A stretch of DNA of 64,000 nucleotides from Agarophyton chilense (GCA_030374765.1 JARGXX010000027.1:1148109-1212108); one strand, 5' to 3'; shown: positions 48,813-60,743, counted from the first letter of the stretch. Numbers and translations are program-made. Notes: generated by a model from the letters alone, not told the origin.

Positions 48813-51778
48813 TTACTCCTTCCTCATATTTGAAAACCAAACGCCAATCCTTAGAACATTGGGAGTTTCGTCGTCCGACGACGATAACCATTTCGCAAAC
48901 ACCCGGTCTTGTTCGTGAAACATAGTAGAGTCAGAACGTAAGCTTGCCACTTGTGATTCGTTGAAGAGACTGCAGTCTCTGTCGCAGAAAAGATCCTGTA
49001 CCAAACGCGCCCTTTTCATCGGCGATGATCTCCACAGAAACCAGCCAAGCTCCCTGAGAAGAACCAGTCTACAAGTAGGACCGAAACCCAGCCCATCCCT
49101 GTGTACTTTGAATCCTTTCGCGTAAGACAGACCACACTTGAAACAACCTCCAGATGGTATTGCAAGATCTTTGTCACACAAGCGGTACCTGTGATCCTTT
49201 GAGTAGCATCTGAAGCATCGTTTCCTTTTCCACCCGCAACTTTGATTACCGTGTTTCACAACTGCTTTGTGTGAAACATAGCAAGCAATGCAATCATGTT
49301 CAAATTCTCTAATGAGGGACTCGCAAGTCCCTACAACATGACTCATTGAGTCTTCTTCATGAGAAGATGTAAATTGTAGTGCCCGCCTAGAAGGTTCATA
49401 TGCTTGAGAGAAGGCGTTAACAGGACCTTCTGCTTCCAGGGCGTGGGGTTTCGGTCTCCATTTCGGCCCAGCAGGGCTGCAATTCTCCCAACTCTGTCGC
49501 TTATCACCGTCATCAAATTTTGGTGCACCATTCCTTCGAGTGTCGCAAATGTCACAATTCTCCGACTCGCTATCCAGCAAGCACATGCCACTTTGTTCCC
49601 CGTCCATGACACCATACATCCAGTTCTTTCGGGACAACAAAGTGTTTTCGAGCCATTTCTGTTCTTCCCTCCACTGCTCTAGTTTAATATAGTCTTCTTC
49701 ATTTTGGATCTGCAATGCCTTTCGCTCTAGTTCAGCCTCAAAGGAACGTGCAAGACTACTGGAGTAGACGGTGATACAAAAAGCGAGCCTTCCATCCCTC
49801 CCTGCTCTTCCAGACTCCTGTGCATGGTCCGAAAGTGACGTAGATCCACATACATGCAAGACTAGTCTCACATTAGGGGCGTCTATTCCAGCTCCAAACG
49901 CACACGTGCACACCATGAGGACCACTGTGCACTGAGATGAATCCGTCGTATCTTTTTCACCTTGACTATTTTGCTGTTTCCAAGCTTTGTATATCTGGAT
50001 CCGTTGAATCTTGTCCATGCCGGCATGATAGCAAAGAACAGAGACCTTTTTCGATAGTGGTTTCCTGGGGCTTCCGTTGTGTAAACCTTGTTCCTCCTCG
50101 TATAAGGCTGATAGAATATCACTGAGCTGCTCGGCGTCCTTCCTTCGAGTGACGTAAAGGAGAACTCGGAAAGCAGGCGAGTCCTGATGAGCACTGGCGT
50201 TAAGCCTAACTTGTTGACCTATCTCTTCTAACTTTTCTTCAAGAACGGAGAGAGTCTTCTCGAGGATCTTCTGCTTCGCACTTTGAAACCTTCCGCCCTC
50301 TGAACGATCTTGCGAACATGGTGAATCGCTTTCGACGTTGATCACGGCAAAACAAAGGTTCTTGCGGACTGTGGGCATGCTGAGAACAGAAGCTTTACGC
50401 ATTCCATGCTTTGCGACAAGGGCAGAGCGATCTCGTGGTGGAATAGTCCCAGTTAGTAAGATGCGTGGGATGTTTTTCGGTACTTCAAGTAGTCCGTATC
50501 TCAAATCACGCAGGCTTTGTCGAAAAGAAGACCAAGATGCAGTGAGATGGGCTTCGTCGATTACAACGCGGGCCAGTCTTCTCTCCGCCACAAGTTTTTG
50601 AACCAACTGCTTGAATCGTTGGTCCCGAACCTGCTCGGGAACGAGCATATAAACGTCGCCTGGCTCTCCGATGTTTCCAGGTATAGTTGTACTGGCATGA
50701 AGCCCACATTTTTCGGCACGGAGCCTAAGTTCCTCTCCCAGTGCCACCAGCGGAACAATCATGATTGTAGTAAAGGATGAGCGTTCCATAAACGCTGGAA
50801 GTAGAATGCACAAAGTCTTTCCCGATCCGGTGGACATGACCACTAGAATGTTTTCACGGCGTTCTGCTACTGCAACAGTAACATTAAATTGCATGGTGGA
50901 CTTAAACACGGAGTGATTACAGCTGTTCATTGTGCGAAGGTGCTCTAGAAAAGTAGGGAGATGATGTTCATATGTCCGAGTCCCTACATCGACGAGTTTG
51001 ACACCGAAGGGAGACATAGGCTGAGATGGGCCAATTTCAAAGATTGTATTTCCTCTGTATTCCAAAGAAATATCGCTTTCCAGAACAGCGGCTCCAGAAT
51101 AGCTTCGGCGCCCAAGACTCTGAGAACTTGGTTTCGATACATCGAAAGGAATCGTATCAAGATTTGGGTGATGCCCTGACTTGTCTTGCATCTGGACTTT
51201 GTTCTCTGATGTAGGCAAGTTTAAAGGCTTCAGCCTTTTTCTTGGACGACCAGACTCATCTGTGTCGTTTTGAAGCTCAGAAGCGTTCTTTTCTTTCCCG
51301 TGAAAGCCCAGGTATTTGTGCCATTGCATAGACCATCTACGATACTTGTCCAAACTAGGTTTTTGCAAATGGATTAATTCCTCTTTAGTTCTGGCGTAAG
51401 CCCTTTCAGCAGTTTCCACACTGTGAGCTGCCTGATTGTGCCCGACTGCACGGAACTCGTCACGAATCTGATCCATTAGATCATGAGCTTTTCCTTCACT
51501 AACGGCAGGGACCATGCCAACTGAATAATTTCTGTAGTCGTTGAAGGTTAGTTGGATGCCTTTTAGTTCAAGGTGTTTCGATACCACACCGCGTATGTAA
51601 TCATCAGTGAAAGGTTCACCCTTGTTGCAGAAGAGGATGTTCCAGTGTTCTTTTCCCAAAGAGGGCCCATATAAAGCTGAGACCATTGCAGTTTCCAATG
51701 GCCTTATTAGAACAAGATACATGAGAAGATACTCGCTTGTTTTGGAATCTGGAAAACGTGGTATGGGCTTCGAGAATC
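48813..51778 (-). pseudogene. Helicase copy 2: 5'-truncated but otherwise open recombinase-RecQ frame
   Basis: The frame is open from the junction at 51778 to the TAA at 48813-48815. The first ATG (51720-51722) would give 969 residues. It aligns with the C-terminal ~1,000 residues of copy 1: the end of the recombinase-like domain (FNDYRNYSVGM; AAHSVETAERAY), the helicase with Walker A STGSGKT (about residue 297), DEAH (387), TGT in motif III and QESGRAGRDG in motif VI, then a CCHC zinc knuckle (CFRCYSKDHRYRLC) and a second Cys/His group. Nothing inside is broken, so truncation is recent or the shortened protein is still made. It lacks the OrsD zinc fingers and the first recombinase Arg. Without a known promoter it is best treated as a truncated copy. 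Confidence 0.85.
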
Positions 51779-53497
51779 CTATATATATTACAGGTTGTAA
51801 GTGTGGGCTGGCGCTTGGTAAAACGCAGTTGTCAGTAGCGCTTGGTAATTACATACACCAAGCGCCACGCGCTGCATTCGACGTATGTGCGATTTTGACC
51901 CCCTGGATGGAAAACGTTGTGCTGGAGAGCGCGTATGACACATTGGCACGCTCAAAAAATCGTGGCTAATTGCGCTCAGGCGCTTCGTTCGGGTAACGTA
52001 GCGCGCGAATTGCCAGATGTTGGCGCGCAGCACCCATTTTCGCAATATTTGCATTTGAAAAAATCATAAATTTTAGGCGCGCTGGGCTTTCTGCCAAATC
52101 CTGCGTTTGCACATGTTTTATTGTAACATTTTTGCTGCACAACGTGGAGGCGTGCGTCGAGTGTGGCACTCAAAGGCGCTTGGTTTCAGCCACATCTCCG
52201 CTGCACAGTCGAGCTGTGTTGTAAGCTGGATAATGTGCGAAATTTTTATCAAAAGAAAGGGTTGTGTTATGCGTTTGCGCTTGGTTCTGTGGCTATTTCG
52301 TGGAGGCAGATGGCACATTGTCAGGCGTTTTGTATGTGCGTTTTTGGGGTCGTGTACGCGGCTGAAAAAAGGTGCGTTTGCGCTTGGTTCTAGGATGGTT
52401 TTCATATCCGGCAACACTGGGGGTCGATATTCGATGGTATTGCCAAGTTCAATGTAGGTTGAGTGTGGTGAGTAGTAGGTCACGCGAGTGCTGGCGCCAC
52501 ACTCTCAGCTAAAGAAGACGCGTGCAGTGCGTTTAGTGAGGTAGGGATGACGTATGCTTAACGATGACAGGTAGATTCTTATGACGTTAAGGTTTGTCCA
52601 ACAGTGGCATCGCCACTAAGTAGCTATCGGTCAGGGCCTATATATATTACAGGTTGTAAGTGTGGGCTGGCGCTTGGTAAAACGCAGTTGTCAGTAGCGC
52701 TTGGTAATTACATACACCAAGCGCCACGCGCTGCATTCGACGTATGTGCGATTTTGACCCCCTGGATGGAAAACGTTGTGCTGGAGAGCGCGTATGACAC
52801 ATTGGCACGCTCAAAAAATCGTGGCTAATTGCGCTCAGGCGCTTCGTTCGGGTAACGTAGCGCGCGAATTGCCAGATGTTGGCGCGCAGCACCCATTTTC
52901 GCAATATTTGCATTTGAAAAAATCATAAATTTTAGGCGCGCTGGGCTTTCTGCCAAATCCTGCGTTTGCACATGTTTTATTGTAACATTTTTGCTGCACA
53001 ACGTGGAGGCGTGCGTCGAGTGTGGCACTCAAAGGCGCTTGGTTTCAGCCACATCTCCGCTGCACAGTCGAGCTGTGTTGTAAGCTGGATAATGTGCGAA
53101 ATTTTTATCAAAAGAAAGGGTTGTGTTATGCGTTTGCGCTTGGTTCTGTGGCTATTTCGTGGAGGCAGATGGCACATTGTCAGGCGTTTTGTATGTGCGT
53201 TTTTGGGGTCGTGTACGCGGCTGAAAAAGGTGCGTTTGCGCTTGGTTCTAGGATGGTTTTCATATCCGGCAACACTGGGGGTCGATATTCGATGGTATTG
53301 CCAAGTTCAATGTAGGTTGAGTGTGGTGAGTAGTAGGTCACGCGAGTGCTGGCGCCACACTCTCAGCTAAAGAAGACGCGTGCAGTGCGTTTAGTGAGGT
53401 AGGGATGACGTATGCTTAACGATGACAGGTAGATTCTTATGACGTTAAGGTTTGTCCAACAGTGGCATCGCCACTAAGTAGCTATCGGTCAGGGCCT
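51778..53497. repeat. Tandem dimer of an 859-bp unit (D), with iteron-like motifs
   Basis: Units 51778-52636 and 52637-53494 are almost identical (one base lost in an A-run). Each boundary reads CCTA. In the first unit GCGCTTGGT occurs at 51811, 51838, 52176, 52277 and 52380 (+) and 51857 (-). The core TATGTGCG occurs at 51894 and 52333, and 859 bases later in the second unit. The left boundary cuts copy 2 inside its coding frame. Frames within the units mirror the DNA duplication and are not supported as genes. Confidence 0.9.
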
Positions 53498-53511
53498 ACG
53501 GGAGTTTACGT

Positions 53512-53812
53512 TTTCGTAGAGGAAACCATTGTGTACGGGCTTTTACAGGTTTCAGGGGTTTAGGGGTTTAGGGGTTTTAGGAGAAGCTTTACCTTTATGG
53601 GATTTTGAAGTTACGGAGAGGAAAACATTGTGTAGGGGTTTTAGGGGTTTTAGAGGTTCAGGGGTTCAGGGGTTCAGGGGGTTTAGGGGAAACTTTACCT
53701 TTATGGGATTTTTTATTTACGGAGAGGAAAACATTGTTTAGGGGCTGGAGGGCTTTAGGGGTTTTAGGGGAAGCTTTGCGTTTATTGGATTTTAGGGGTT
53801 TTAGGAGTCTAG
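53512..53812. repeat. Telomere-like minisatellite
   Basis: About three imperfect units containing TTACGGAGAGGAAAACATTG and CTTTACCTTTATGGGATTTT alternate with runs of TTTAGGGG, TTTTAGGGG and TTCAGGGG. The G-rich strand is the plus strand, running left to right. Degenerate interstitial telomere-type sequence. The true telomere repeat of the species is unknown to me. Confidence 0.75.
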
Positions 53813-54226
53813 AGTCGAGACGTCAAGTTCCATTATAGTACGAATGCGTGGTGAACAGATTGTTTGAGGGTGTACTCGATATCTGCGGTGGTTGGATAAA
53901 GTTCTGTGTTGAGCGACCTGCATTCGATAAGTGTACTGGGCTTTATGTGTAGGACTGATATAGAGTGTAGGTTGTTTCGTTACACTGTATTTTTGAGGCG
54001 GAGTTGGGGTATTTAGGGGCTGAGGTTGAGCTGGAGATAGAGTCGTTTGAATAACGCTTGTTGCTGGGTTGGGTGTAATGTAACGGTCGAATATGGGGTG
54101 TTTGGCGTTATACTTAAGTATAAAGAGTAGGAAATGTGGTTTTCTGTGGCAAGGAAGAGAGTTGAAAGCAAAATGGAGAAAGAAGAATGGGTGTTTATTG
54201 TACCGGGTTGGAATCTAAAATCGTGC
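53813..54226. other. G/T-rich non-coding stretch 3' of copy 1
   Basis: No gene. A minus-strand frame (54013-54288) is low-complexity and overlaps the end of copy 1. Composition resembles 37700-38600. Confidence 0.45.
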
Positions 54227-57200
54227 TTAAATGAGTGTTGTGGTTGACTTCCACCAAGCTGCAAGGCGTAGAATGTTGGGTACGGCAAAGTGGTTGTTGT
54301 GTGTTAACCAATCATGAAACATGGCGTCTATTTCAAGGTGGAGGGGTGAGGAATCTTGGGAGGATTGGGAAATGGAGTTGAACTTGGATTGCATGCGGCC
54401 GTCAAAGAGGTGGAGTGCAATTTCGGAGCGAGTTTTGGAGCATGTTCGCCACAAGACCCATGCCAGTTGATAGAGCGAAATGAAGATGCAGTGTCTTGTT
54501 CCAAAAGTGTGCGGTTGAGAATGAGTTTTGAGTCCCTTGCAGAATCCGAGATGGCAACGGTAGCAGGTTCCTTGAGGTGATTTATCGAACCTGCAGTTGC
54601 GCGATATATGGTGCGGCGAAAAGCATCTGAAGCATCGTTGACGGGAATGGGGGCATGCATGAGTGTCCGTCAAGTGCACTTGCGTTTTTTCGTGCAGCAA
54701 GCATGGCACACAGAGAGGGGCAAGTCGGCGGGAGAGCTCCTCGAAGTGTGACACGATTTGTTGCGGTGTTTTTCGTTCCAAGGTGTAAAAGAAGGTGGCA
54801 GAGTGCGACTGAGATTGAGAATGAGCGACAGTGGGCGATTGGGTCGCTGCGGATGGATGCGTGGTTGTCAGCAACGGCGATGGAGTGGAGGTGGGGGGTC
54901 GTGGTGGACGACTGGCGTGGGGTTTGGGGCTTTGTGTTGGGCCGCCGTTGGTGTTGGTGTTTTGGTTGTTTAAGGATGTTCTGTTTGATTGATTGGCACG
55001 GTTTTTTGGCGGCGTGGGCGTTTGTGGGGAAGCGCTGGGTGACGGTGAAATGGATTGGGCGTGCTGAGAGGCAGAAGGGGTAGCGGAAACGGAGCTTCGT
55101 TCCGGGGAACGGTGGGGAGGGGGAGACAGCTGCGATGCTATTGCAAATATCGCAATTAAGAACCGAAGGAGAGAAGAGACAGATGCCTGGTTCTTTTCCG
55201 TCCATGTGGAAATAGAGGGCGTTCCTTCGACAAACAGATTTGCATTCGACCCAATGCTGCGCTTCCAACCAACGCTCCGTGGAAAGTGCTTGGTTGTATA
55301 TGCGATTGGGCTCCTCAAACGCATTTGTGTTGGATGAGGACGAAGAAAGAGTTTCCGTAACGAGTTTGAAGTAGGGCTGGAAATAAATGGTGACGCAAGT
55401 GGATGGGTTTCCATCGCGGCCGGCCCTGCCGGCCTGTTGCGCGAGGTCGCAAAGACTCGCTACTCCACCAAAGTTGAAAACCAGGCGAACGTTGGGAACG
55501 TCGATGCCCGTACCAAAAGAAGAGATGCAAACCATGAAGAGAATGTGGTTGGTTGTGGGTGCGCTGGAAGAAGGCGGAGAGTTCCAAAGGGTGTGAGCCC
55601 GGCGTTTACGAACATCGGAGAGACCAGAATGGTACAGGAGAACCGTGACAGTAGTGGATTGTTTAAGGGCACCAAAAGAAGAACGCGAAGCGGCGAGAGC
55701 TTCATGGACAGCTTCGGCAGCCGGGCGTGTTAACGAGAATATAAGAACGCGAGCTAGGGTTGTGTCAGCCGACGAGTGAAGCAATCGAGCCACATGCTCT
55801 TGCATGATTGAGACGCCCAGCTGAAGCAGGTATCCAAACACATCCTGAAAGTGGCCATGAGCGGCGCGAAAGCGTGTGGCACGCGAAGTGCTGGGGGCTG
55901 AGCTTAGCTGATACACGACAAAAGAAATGTTGTTTCTTGCAGTCGAAGAAGCGTACACATGCGCGTTCGGGATATGCAGCTGCGACAGAAGAAGGGGGCG
56001 GTCGCGCGGCGGCACTGTCGCGCTTAAAAGCACGCGAGGGATCTTTGTGGGAATATGGCCGAAGCAGTTGTGGAGGTTGGCCAAGCACGGGCGAAAGTGT
56101 TGCCATAAAAGAAATAAGTGACATTCATCGATGGCAATGCGGGCGAGGCGGTCGGCGGCGATCAGTCGCGTGGTGAACTCTGTAAAAGAAGGAAGAGAAA
56201 GTCTTTCAGCGGAAAAGATGTAAATGTCGGCAAAGGAGTGCGATCCGGGAGGGGTGGGTGTACGAGAAGCACGAAGGCCGAAGAGCTGAGCGCGCAGTTC
56301 GTATTCACTGAGCAAGGCTGTGAGAGGGGTGATGAGAACGGTGGAGTATTTGCCCTTTTCCATGAAGACGGGGAGCAGAAGAGATAGTGTTTTTCCAGAT
56401 CCAGTCGGCTGGAGTAGTAGCATGTTGGACAGCCTGTTGTACACGGCCGCTGTGTTCACAAATTGTTGGTGGGACTTGAATAAAGCGGAGTCGTTGGAAA
56501 GTGCCTGTCTTAGTGCTCGGAGCATTTCTGATGTAATATGTTCGTAGGTCACAAGCGGTTGTTGTAAGAGAGAAGCTCCCCCGCGCGGTATGGCGGCTGC
56601 CATAAAAGCAGGCGGATGTGGATTGAAAGGATGAGAGGCGGCCAGGTTTAGGTTGATTTGAGAATGGGGGATCGCAGAGCGGTCAGTGGGAGGGGACGGG
56701 GTTGGCTGCGATGTATGGATGGAGCGCTTTGGTTCAGGTGTAGGTAGAACTGTGTCAGTAACCGGACGTTTTCTGTGGTGTTGTTGTTGTTGTTGTTGTT
56801 GGGTGAGGGGAGCATTAAGAAGAAGACCGAGATACTGGTGCCATTTGCTGGACCACTCGCGATATTTGGAAAGTTGAGAGTGCTGCAAACCGGATATGTC
56901 ATGTGGTGTACGAGCGTAAAGAAAAGCGGCGGTGTGCGCAGAGTGGCCCGCCTGGCCATGGGCAGTGGTCAATAGCTCTTCCAAGATGTGATCGGCTACA
57001 GAAGATGCGGTGACATTGGAAACTGTGTTGGTCATTCCCACGGTGAAGTTTCTATAGTCGTTGAAGGATATCGGGAAACCGCGTTTGCTCAAGTGAGAGC
57101 TGATTATCGAGCGGATGGTGTTTGCGGCATACGGAATTCCGCAGTTGGCGAACAGCATTTTCCAATGCATCTGGAAACAGTTTTCTCCGTGTAGGCAGCG

Positions 57201-59774
57201 GACGATATATGCTTCAAACGGACGTATCAGAGTCAAGTACATGAGCAGAAGACGGGATGTTTGGGCATCGGGAAAGCGAGCAATCGGAGTGGCGGCCCCT
57301 TTGCTGTTTCGCGTTTTCATGTACCGGCAAATGAGGACAGGCGATTTGTCGATGAGCATGAGACAACGTTGAAAGTGTTGGTCGTTGTGGATACGGTATG
57401 TCTCAATCTCTGTGCCGCGCGCAGGAGAGCCCGACGAAAGGTGTAGCGCAACCAACAGGCGTTCTTGGATTTTCTGTGCACATGAGAGCCACCTCGACAA
57501 CGCATGCGTGAACATATCGGTGCCCAAAATGTCGGTTGTGGGCAGTTGTGTGCGGGGAAAGGTACCGTTTTGCTTGCGTTGCGGAAGAAACGGAGTGTGG
57601 TCGGTGTTGGAGTTGTGGGGCATGGAAGACGTGAGACAAGTGAAAACGAAAGCCATGTTTTGTTCGATAAATGGGCGGTTGTTGAGGTTGGTAAGGAAAG
57701 AAAAGCCTGGGCTTTTGTTGAAGGAGTCGTCCTGAAGTGAGTGTAGCGCGTTTGTGAAACCGGTTGGCAGAGCGTGGCCAAGAAGCAGGTCGTTGTGAAG
57801 AGTATGTTGTATTTCTTTGTGTAGAGTTAAAACCAAAGAGCCGACTTCTGAGAGGGCGAGGTGAGTGTCACGCACTATGCCGCAGGACGGGTGAACATCA
57901 CAATTGTGGAAAGAAACGAACATTTCCTCGCGAGAGGATATGGACATTGCAAGCGTGAGTGTCTTTCTGACAAACGAAAGGGCGTTGTTGGAATCAGCGT
58001 CGATTGCCGCGTCGATGGTACGCATGCGTTCTTGAACGTGAACTGGGCGTTCGGAAGCAGGGGTGGCAGGTTGCAACAGGGGAGAAGATTTGGAGAGCAC
58101 GTGCAGTTCGTGTATGGCGCAGGCACAGATGCCATATTGAAGAGCGGCGAGGAGGTGCGTCACATCTGAGGCGGCTGCAAAACGAAAGGAGGTATTGTTG
58201 GGGTCGTGAGAAATGACCGTGTCGTAAGGCTCAGGCGTGCGGTCAGACGGCAAGGGGGCAGCGATAGGCGGGTTGGGGTCGGTGCTTATCACGCTTGCGC
58301 AAGCAATGAAGTTGCGAACGGAGAGGAGATCCAAAGAGTGGTATGGCGCTAAAGATTGAAGCAAGAAGGGCTTGAGCGCGCTATGGACCGCTGGGCCATG
58401 TTGGGTTGGAGGAAAGGGAGCGGGGAGCTCACCAGAGGAAGACATGCGAATGGCATCCAACACGGAAGTAGTGTAGCAGTACATGAGGTCTGAGTCGGGT
58501 ACGAGATGAGGGAGGTTTGCCCTTGTCCTGTGAGTAAACACAAGCAAACGGGAAATGTGTGAAGCGTAACGCTTGAGGGTTTCAGTGGAGACAGTTTTAA
58601 AAGCTGTGTCGGTGCGCTTGTTGAGGCGGTCCAAGAAAGCCAGGGAGGTCTTACTAACCAAAATGTTCACCTGAGAGAGGTAGTCGAAGATGTGGTGGGT
58701 GATGGTGCTTTCAGCGGATGTGGGCGTTGTGCCAGTTCTGGATAGTTGAGCCGCCACATCCAGATGAACATGAAGCGAGTGAAGAACGATGTCAAACTTG
58801 GAAAAGGTGATGAAAGAATTCTTCTCCGAGTGGTGACGAAGCAAAGGGTCTGATTGCGAACAAGGAGCGCCGGTGTTGAACTTTTGTAAAAAGTGGTTAA
58901 TGTGTTGAAGCGGGGGCTCGATGCCTTTGGCAGTCGTTGCCACTGGACGATGGGGTGGTTGGAGACAAACAGGCTGCGCCCGGGGGGTATCAGGCCGTGC
59001 CGCAGGCGCCTGCGGAACCTGGAAAGTTTTGGACAAGCAGCCTATGGGTTGAGCATTGGTAACGGGGAATAAACGGCGACGAACGCCGCCGTACACTGTC
59101 TGCAAGGCAATACGGCCCGACGAGACGGTACGGTCAAGGTGTGGCTGGGCAACCGCAGGCGACATATTGTGGCATTCGATCAGATGCGCTTGCAAACGAA
59201 CGGGGTCGAGGTAGCAGAATTTGCAGAGCGGGCACTGATAGCCATTGTGAATGGCAATGTGTGCCAGGGGCGTGAGGAACGTAGAGGGCCCGGACACAAA
59301 TTGAGCGTTGTGTTGGGGGCGATACTTTTGCCACACGGGGGCAACGTTAGAGTTGTTGCGCAAGGTGTGCACCTCGTGCAGGATTGCCATTGACATGGGA
59401 CTTGCAATTTCCAAAGGGATGGAGTGCTGTTTGCGCAAGTGATGTTGGATTGCGCGGGCAGACGGCAGCCCACACTGGCAGTTGACGCACAACGGAAAGA
59501 ACCCAATAGAATGAATACCCATATTCACAATGGTACCGAGTGCCATGATAAAAGAGGAAGAATCGTCGGCTGCATTTGCGTCGGTAACGGGTAAGTCGGA
59601 ATGGGGTTGAGCATGGGCGTCACGCGCCACGGGCGGAGGCGGTGGGGGGAGCAGGGGATTAGGGGGAGTGGGCGGTGAGATGTTCACCGCAGCCCTCGGT
59701 GGGCTGTGCACCGAAGAGGGGATGAACACGGGCAAGCCATGTTCGCCGGCGGAGGATAAGCTGTTTTGCGACAT
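54227..59774 (-). CDS. Helicase copy 1: full-length OrsD zinc finger / tyrosine-recombinase-like / RecQ helicase fusion, one +1 frame change
   Basis: I start at the ATG at 59772-59774; the open frame extends further but with a non-ATG start. Domains: Pro-rich leader; two C2H2-type fingers of the OrsD kind (about residues 96-117 and 181-202); a long helical region; a tyrosine-recombinase-like domain with Arg in SPARGTE (~785), NDYR (~906) and GHSAHTAAFLY (~935-950); a Gln-rich run; then a RecQ helicase with PTGSGKT (~1123), DECH (~1215), SAT and QQAGRAGRDG (~1450). The frame must change by +1 in a Pro/Ser-rich linker near the C-run at about 55110 to reach the CCHC zinc knuckle (CFRCFSPHHISRNC) and the conserved end at 54227, about 1,850 residues in all. 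Fungal telomere-linked helicases share this OrsD-middle-RecQ order. The recombinase reading is my inference. Likely acts on subtelomeric DNA or moves itself. Confidence 0.82.
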
Positions 59775-60743
59775 AACTGAACGTGTAAGAGAGAGAAGAA
59801 GACGCTTGGGAGGATTGTTTTTGAAGACGCAAAGAAAGACACACACAAACAAACACAATCGAGTTTGGGAGCATCAGCGAAATGGACGGGTTCACTGCCG
59901 ATATAGCAGTATAAGTAGTAAATAGGTGGGGCGAGGGTAATTGGAGAAAGGCGGTTTGGTGTTTTGGGGGAGGGCGCGTGTGGCTGGCTTGAGCAAATGG
60001 CATACTGTACAAGGGAACCTTCACGATACTATTTGGTATTGCAGGTCATTCATTCCCGGTGTATGACTGTGGGGTTGTGGGGAGGAGTGTGTCACAATAA
60101 AGCTCATTGGCCTCCGCCCCATTGAGGAGAGTGATTTTGTGTAAGGGGCGTGGTTTCCGTGCAGGGGGGGAGCGGGAAGGGGAAAAAGGGCAGCACAGAG
60201 AAGAGATGGGGCTGCGCGGTGGTGGAGTCGGGTTGGGGGAGGGCAGAAGTTTTCAGGGTGGGTTCGGACTTGTGTGTAAATGGACGGAGGTTTAGAACGA
60301 GCTGGCGCGCGATCGGGTGCGCCAGCGGATGTTGTGCGGCAATGTGGCAACTTGTTGTGAAGCATGACGTTTTCAGAACGGCTAACTAGTGGCGGTGGTG
60401 GCGTATCGTACACACGTATTAGTTTGAGCACAAGCGGTGCTGCACCGCGGTTGAGCTCATATATGCATATGCGACATGTTTGACCGTTGATTTTGGAAAA
60501 ATGGTGCTACATGTGACGTGGGTAGGAGGGGTGCTATGTGTTACAGTATGCGCACTGTGTAACGTTATGATGGTGTTTGGCAAAAGAAGTGAGATGTTGC
60601 GGGGCGTGGCAGTGGGGGCCGAAGAAGAAGGTTATAGGTTTTCTGTTTTTAAAACGAATGAAGGAAGAGAGTTTGCGCGTGGTTGTTCTTAGGAGAGAAG
60701 GTTTAGTTTTTAGTTGTGTTCTACTGAGAAAGAAAAGAAACAA
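59775..60743. other. Intergenic region between copy 1 and the methyltransferase gene
   Basis: Serves as the upstream region of copy 1. A dyad CTGGCGC...GCGCCAG lies at 60301-60324. GGGG runs occur at 60150-60240. No gene can be supported, and short frames on both strands have biased composition. Confidence 0.45.

Noticed and set aside
51788-53370. Conserved small frames in the D dimer
   Set aside because: Same reason; a one-base deletion between units changes the frames freely.
53529-53838. Glycine-rich open frames
   Set aside because: They come from the telomere-like repeats being free of stops; no gene structure.
54582-55080. C-terminal ~160 residues of the uninterrupted copy 1 frame
   Set aside because: They do not match copies 2-4; the +1 frame, with the CCHC knuckle and conserved end, is the homologous one.
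54655-60295. Plus-strand frames opposite copy 1
   Set aside because: They shadow the helicase gene, whose composition leaves the other strand open.
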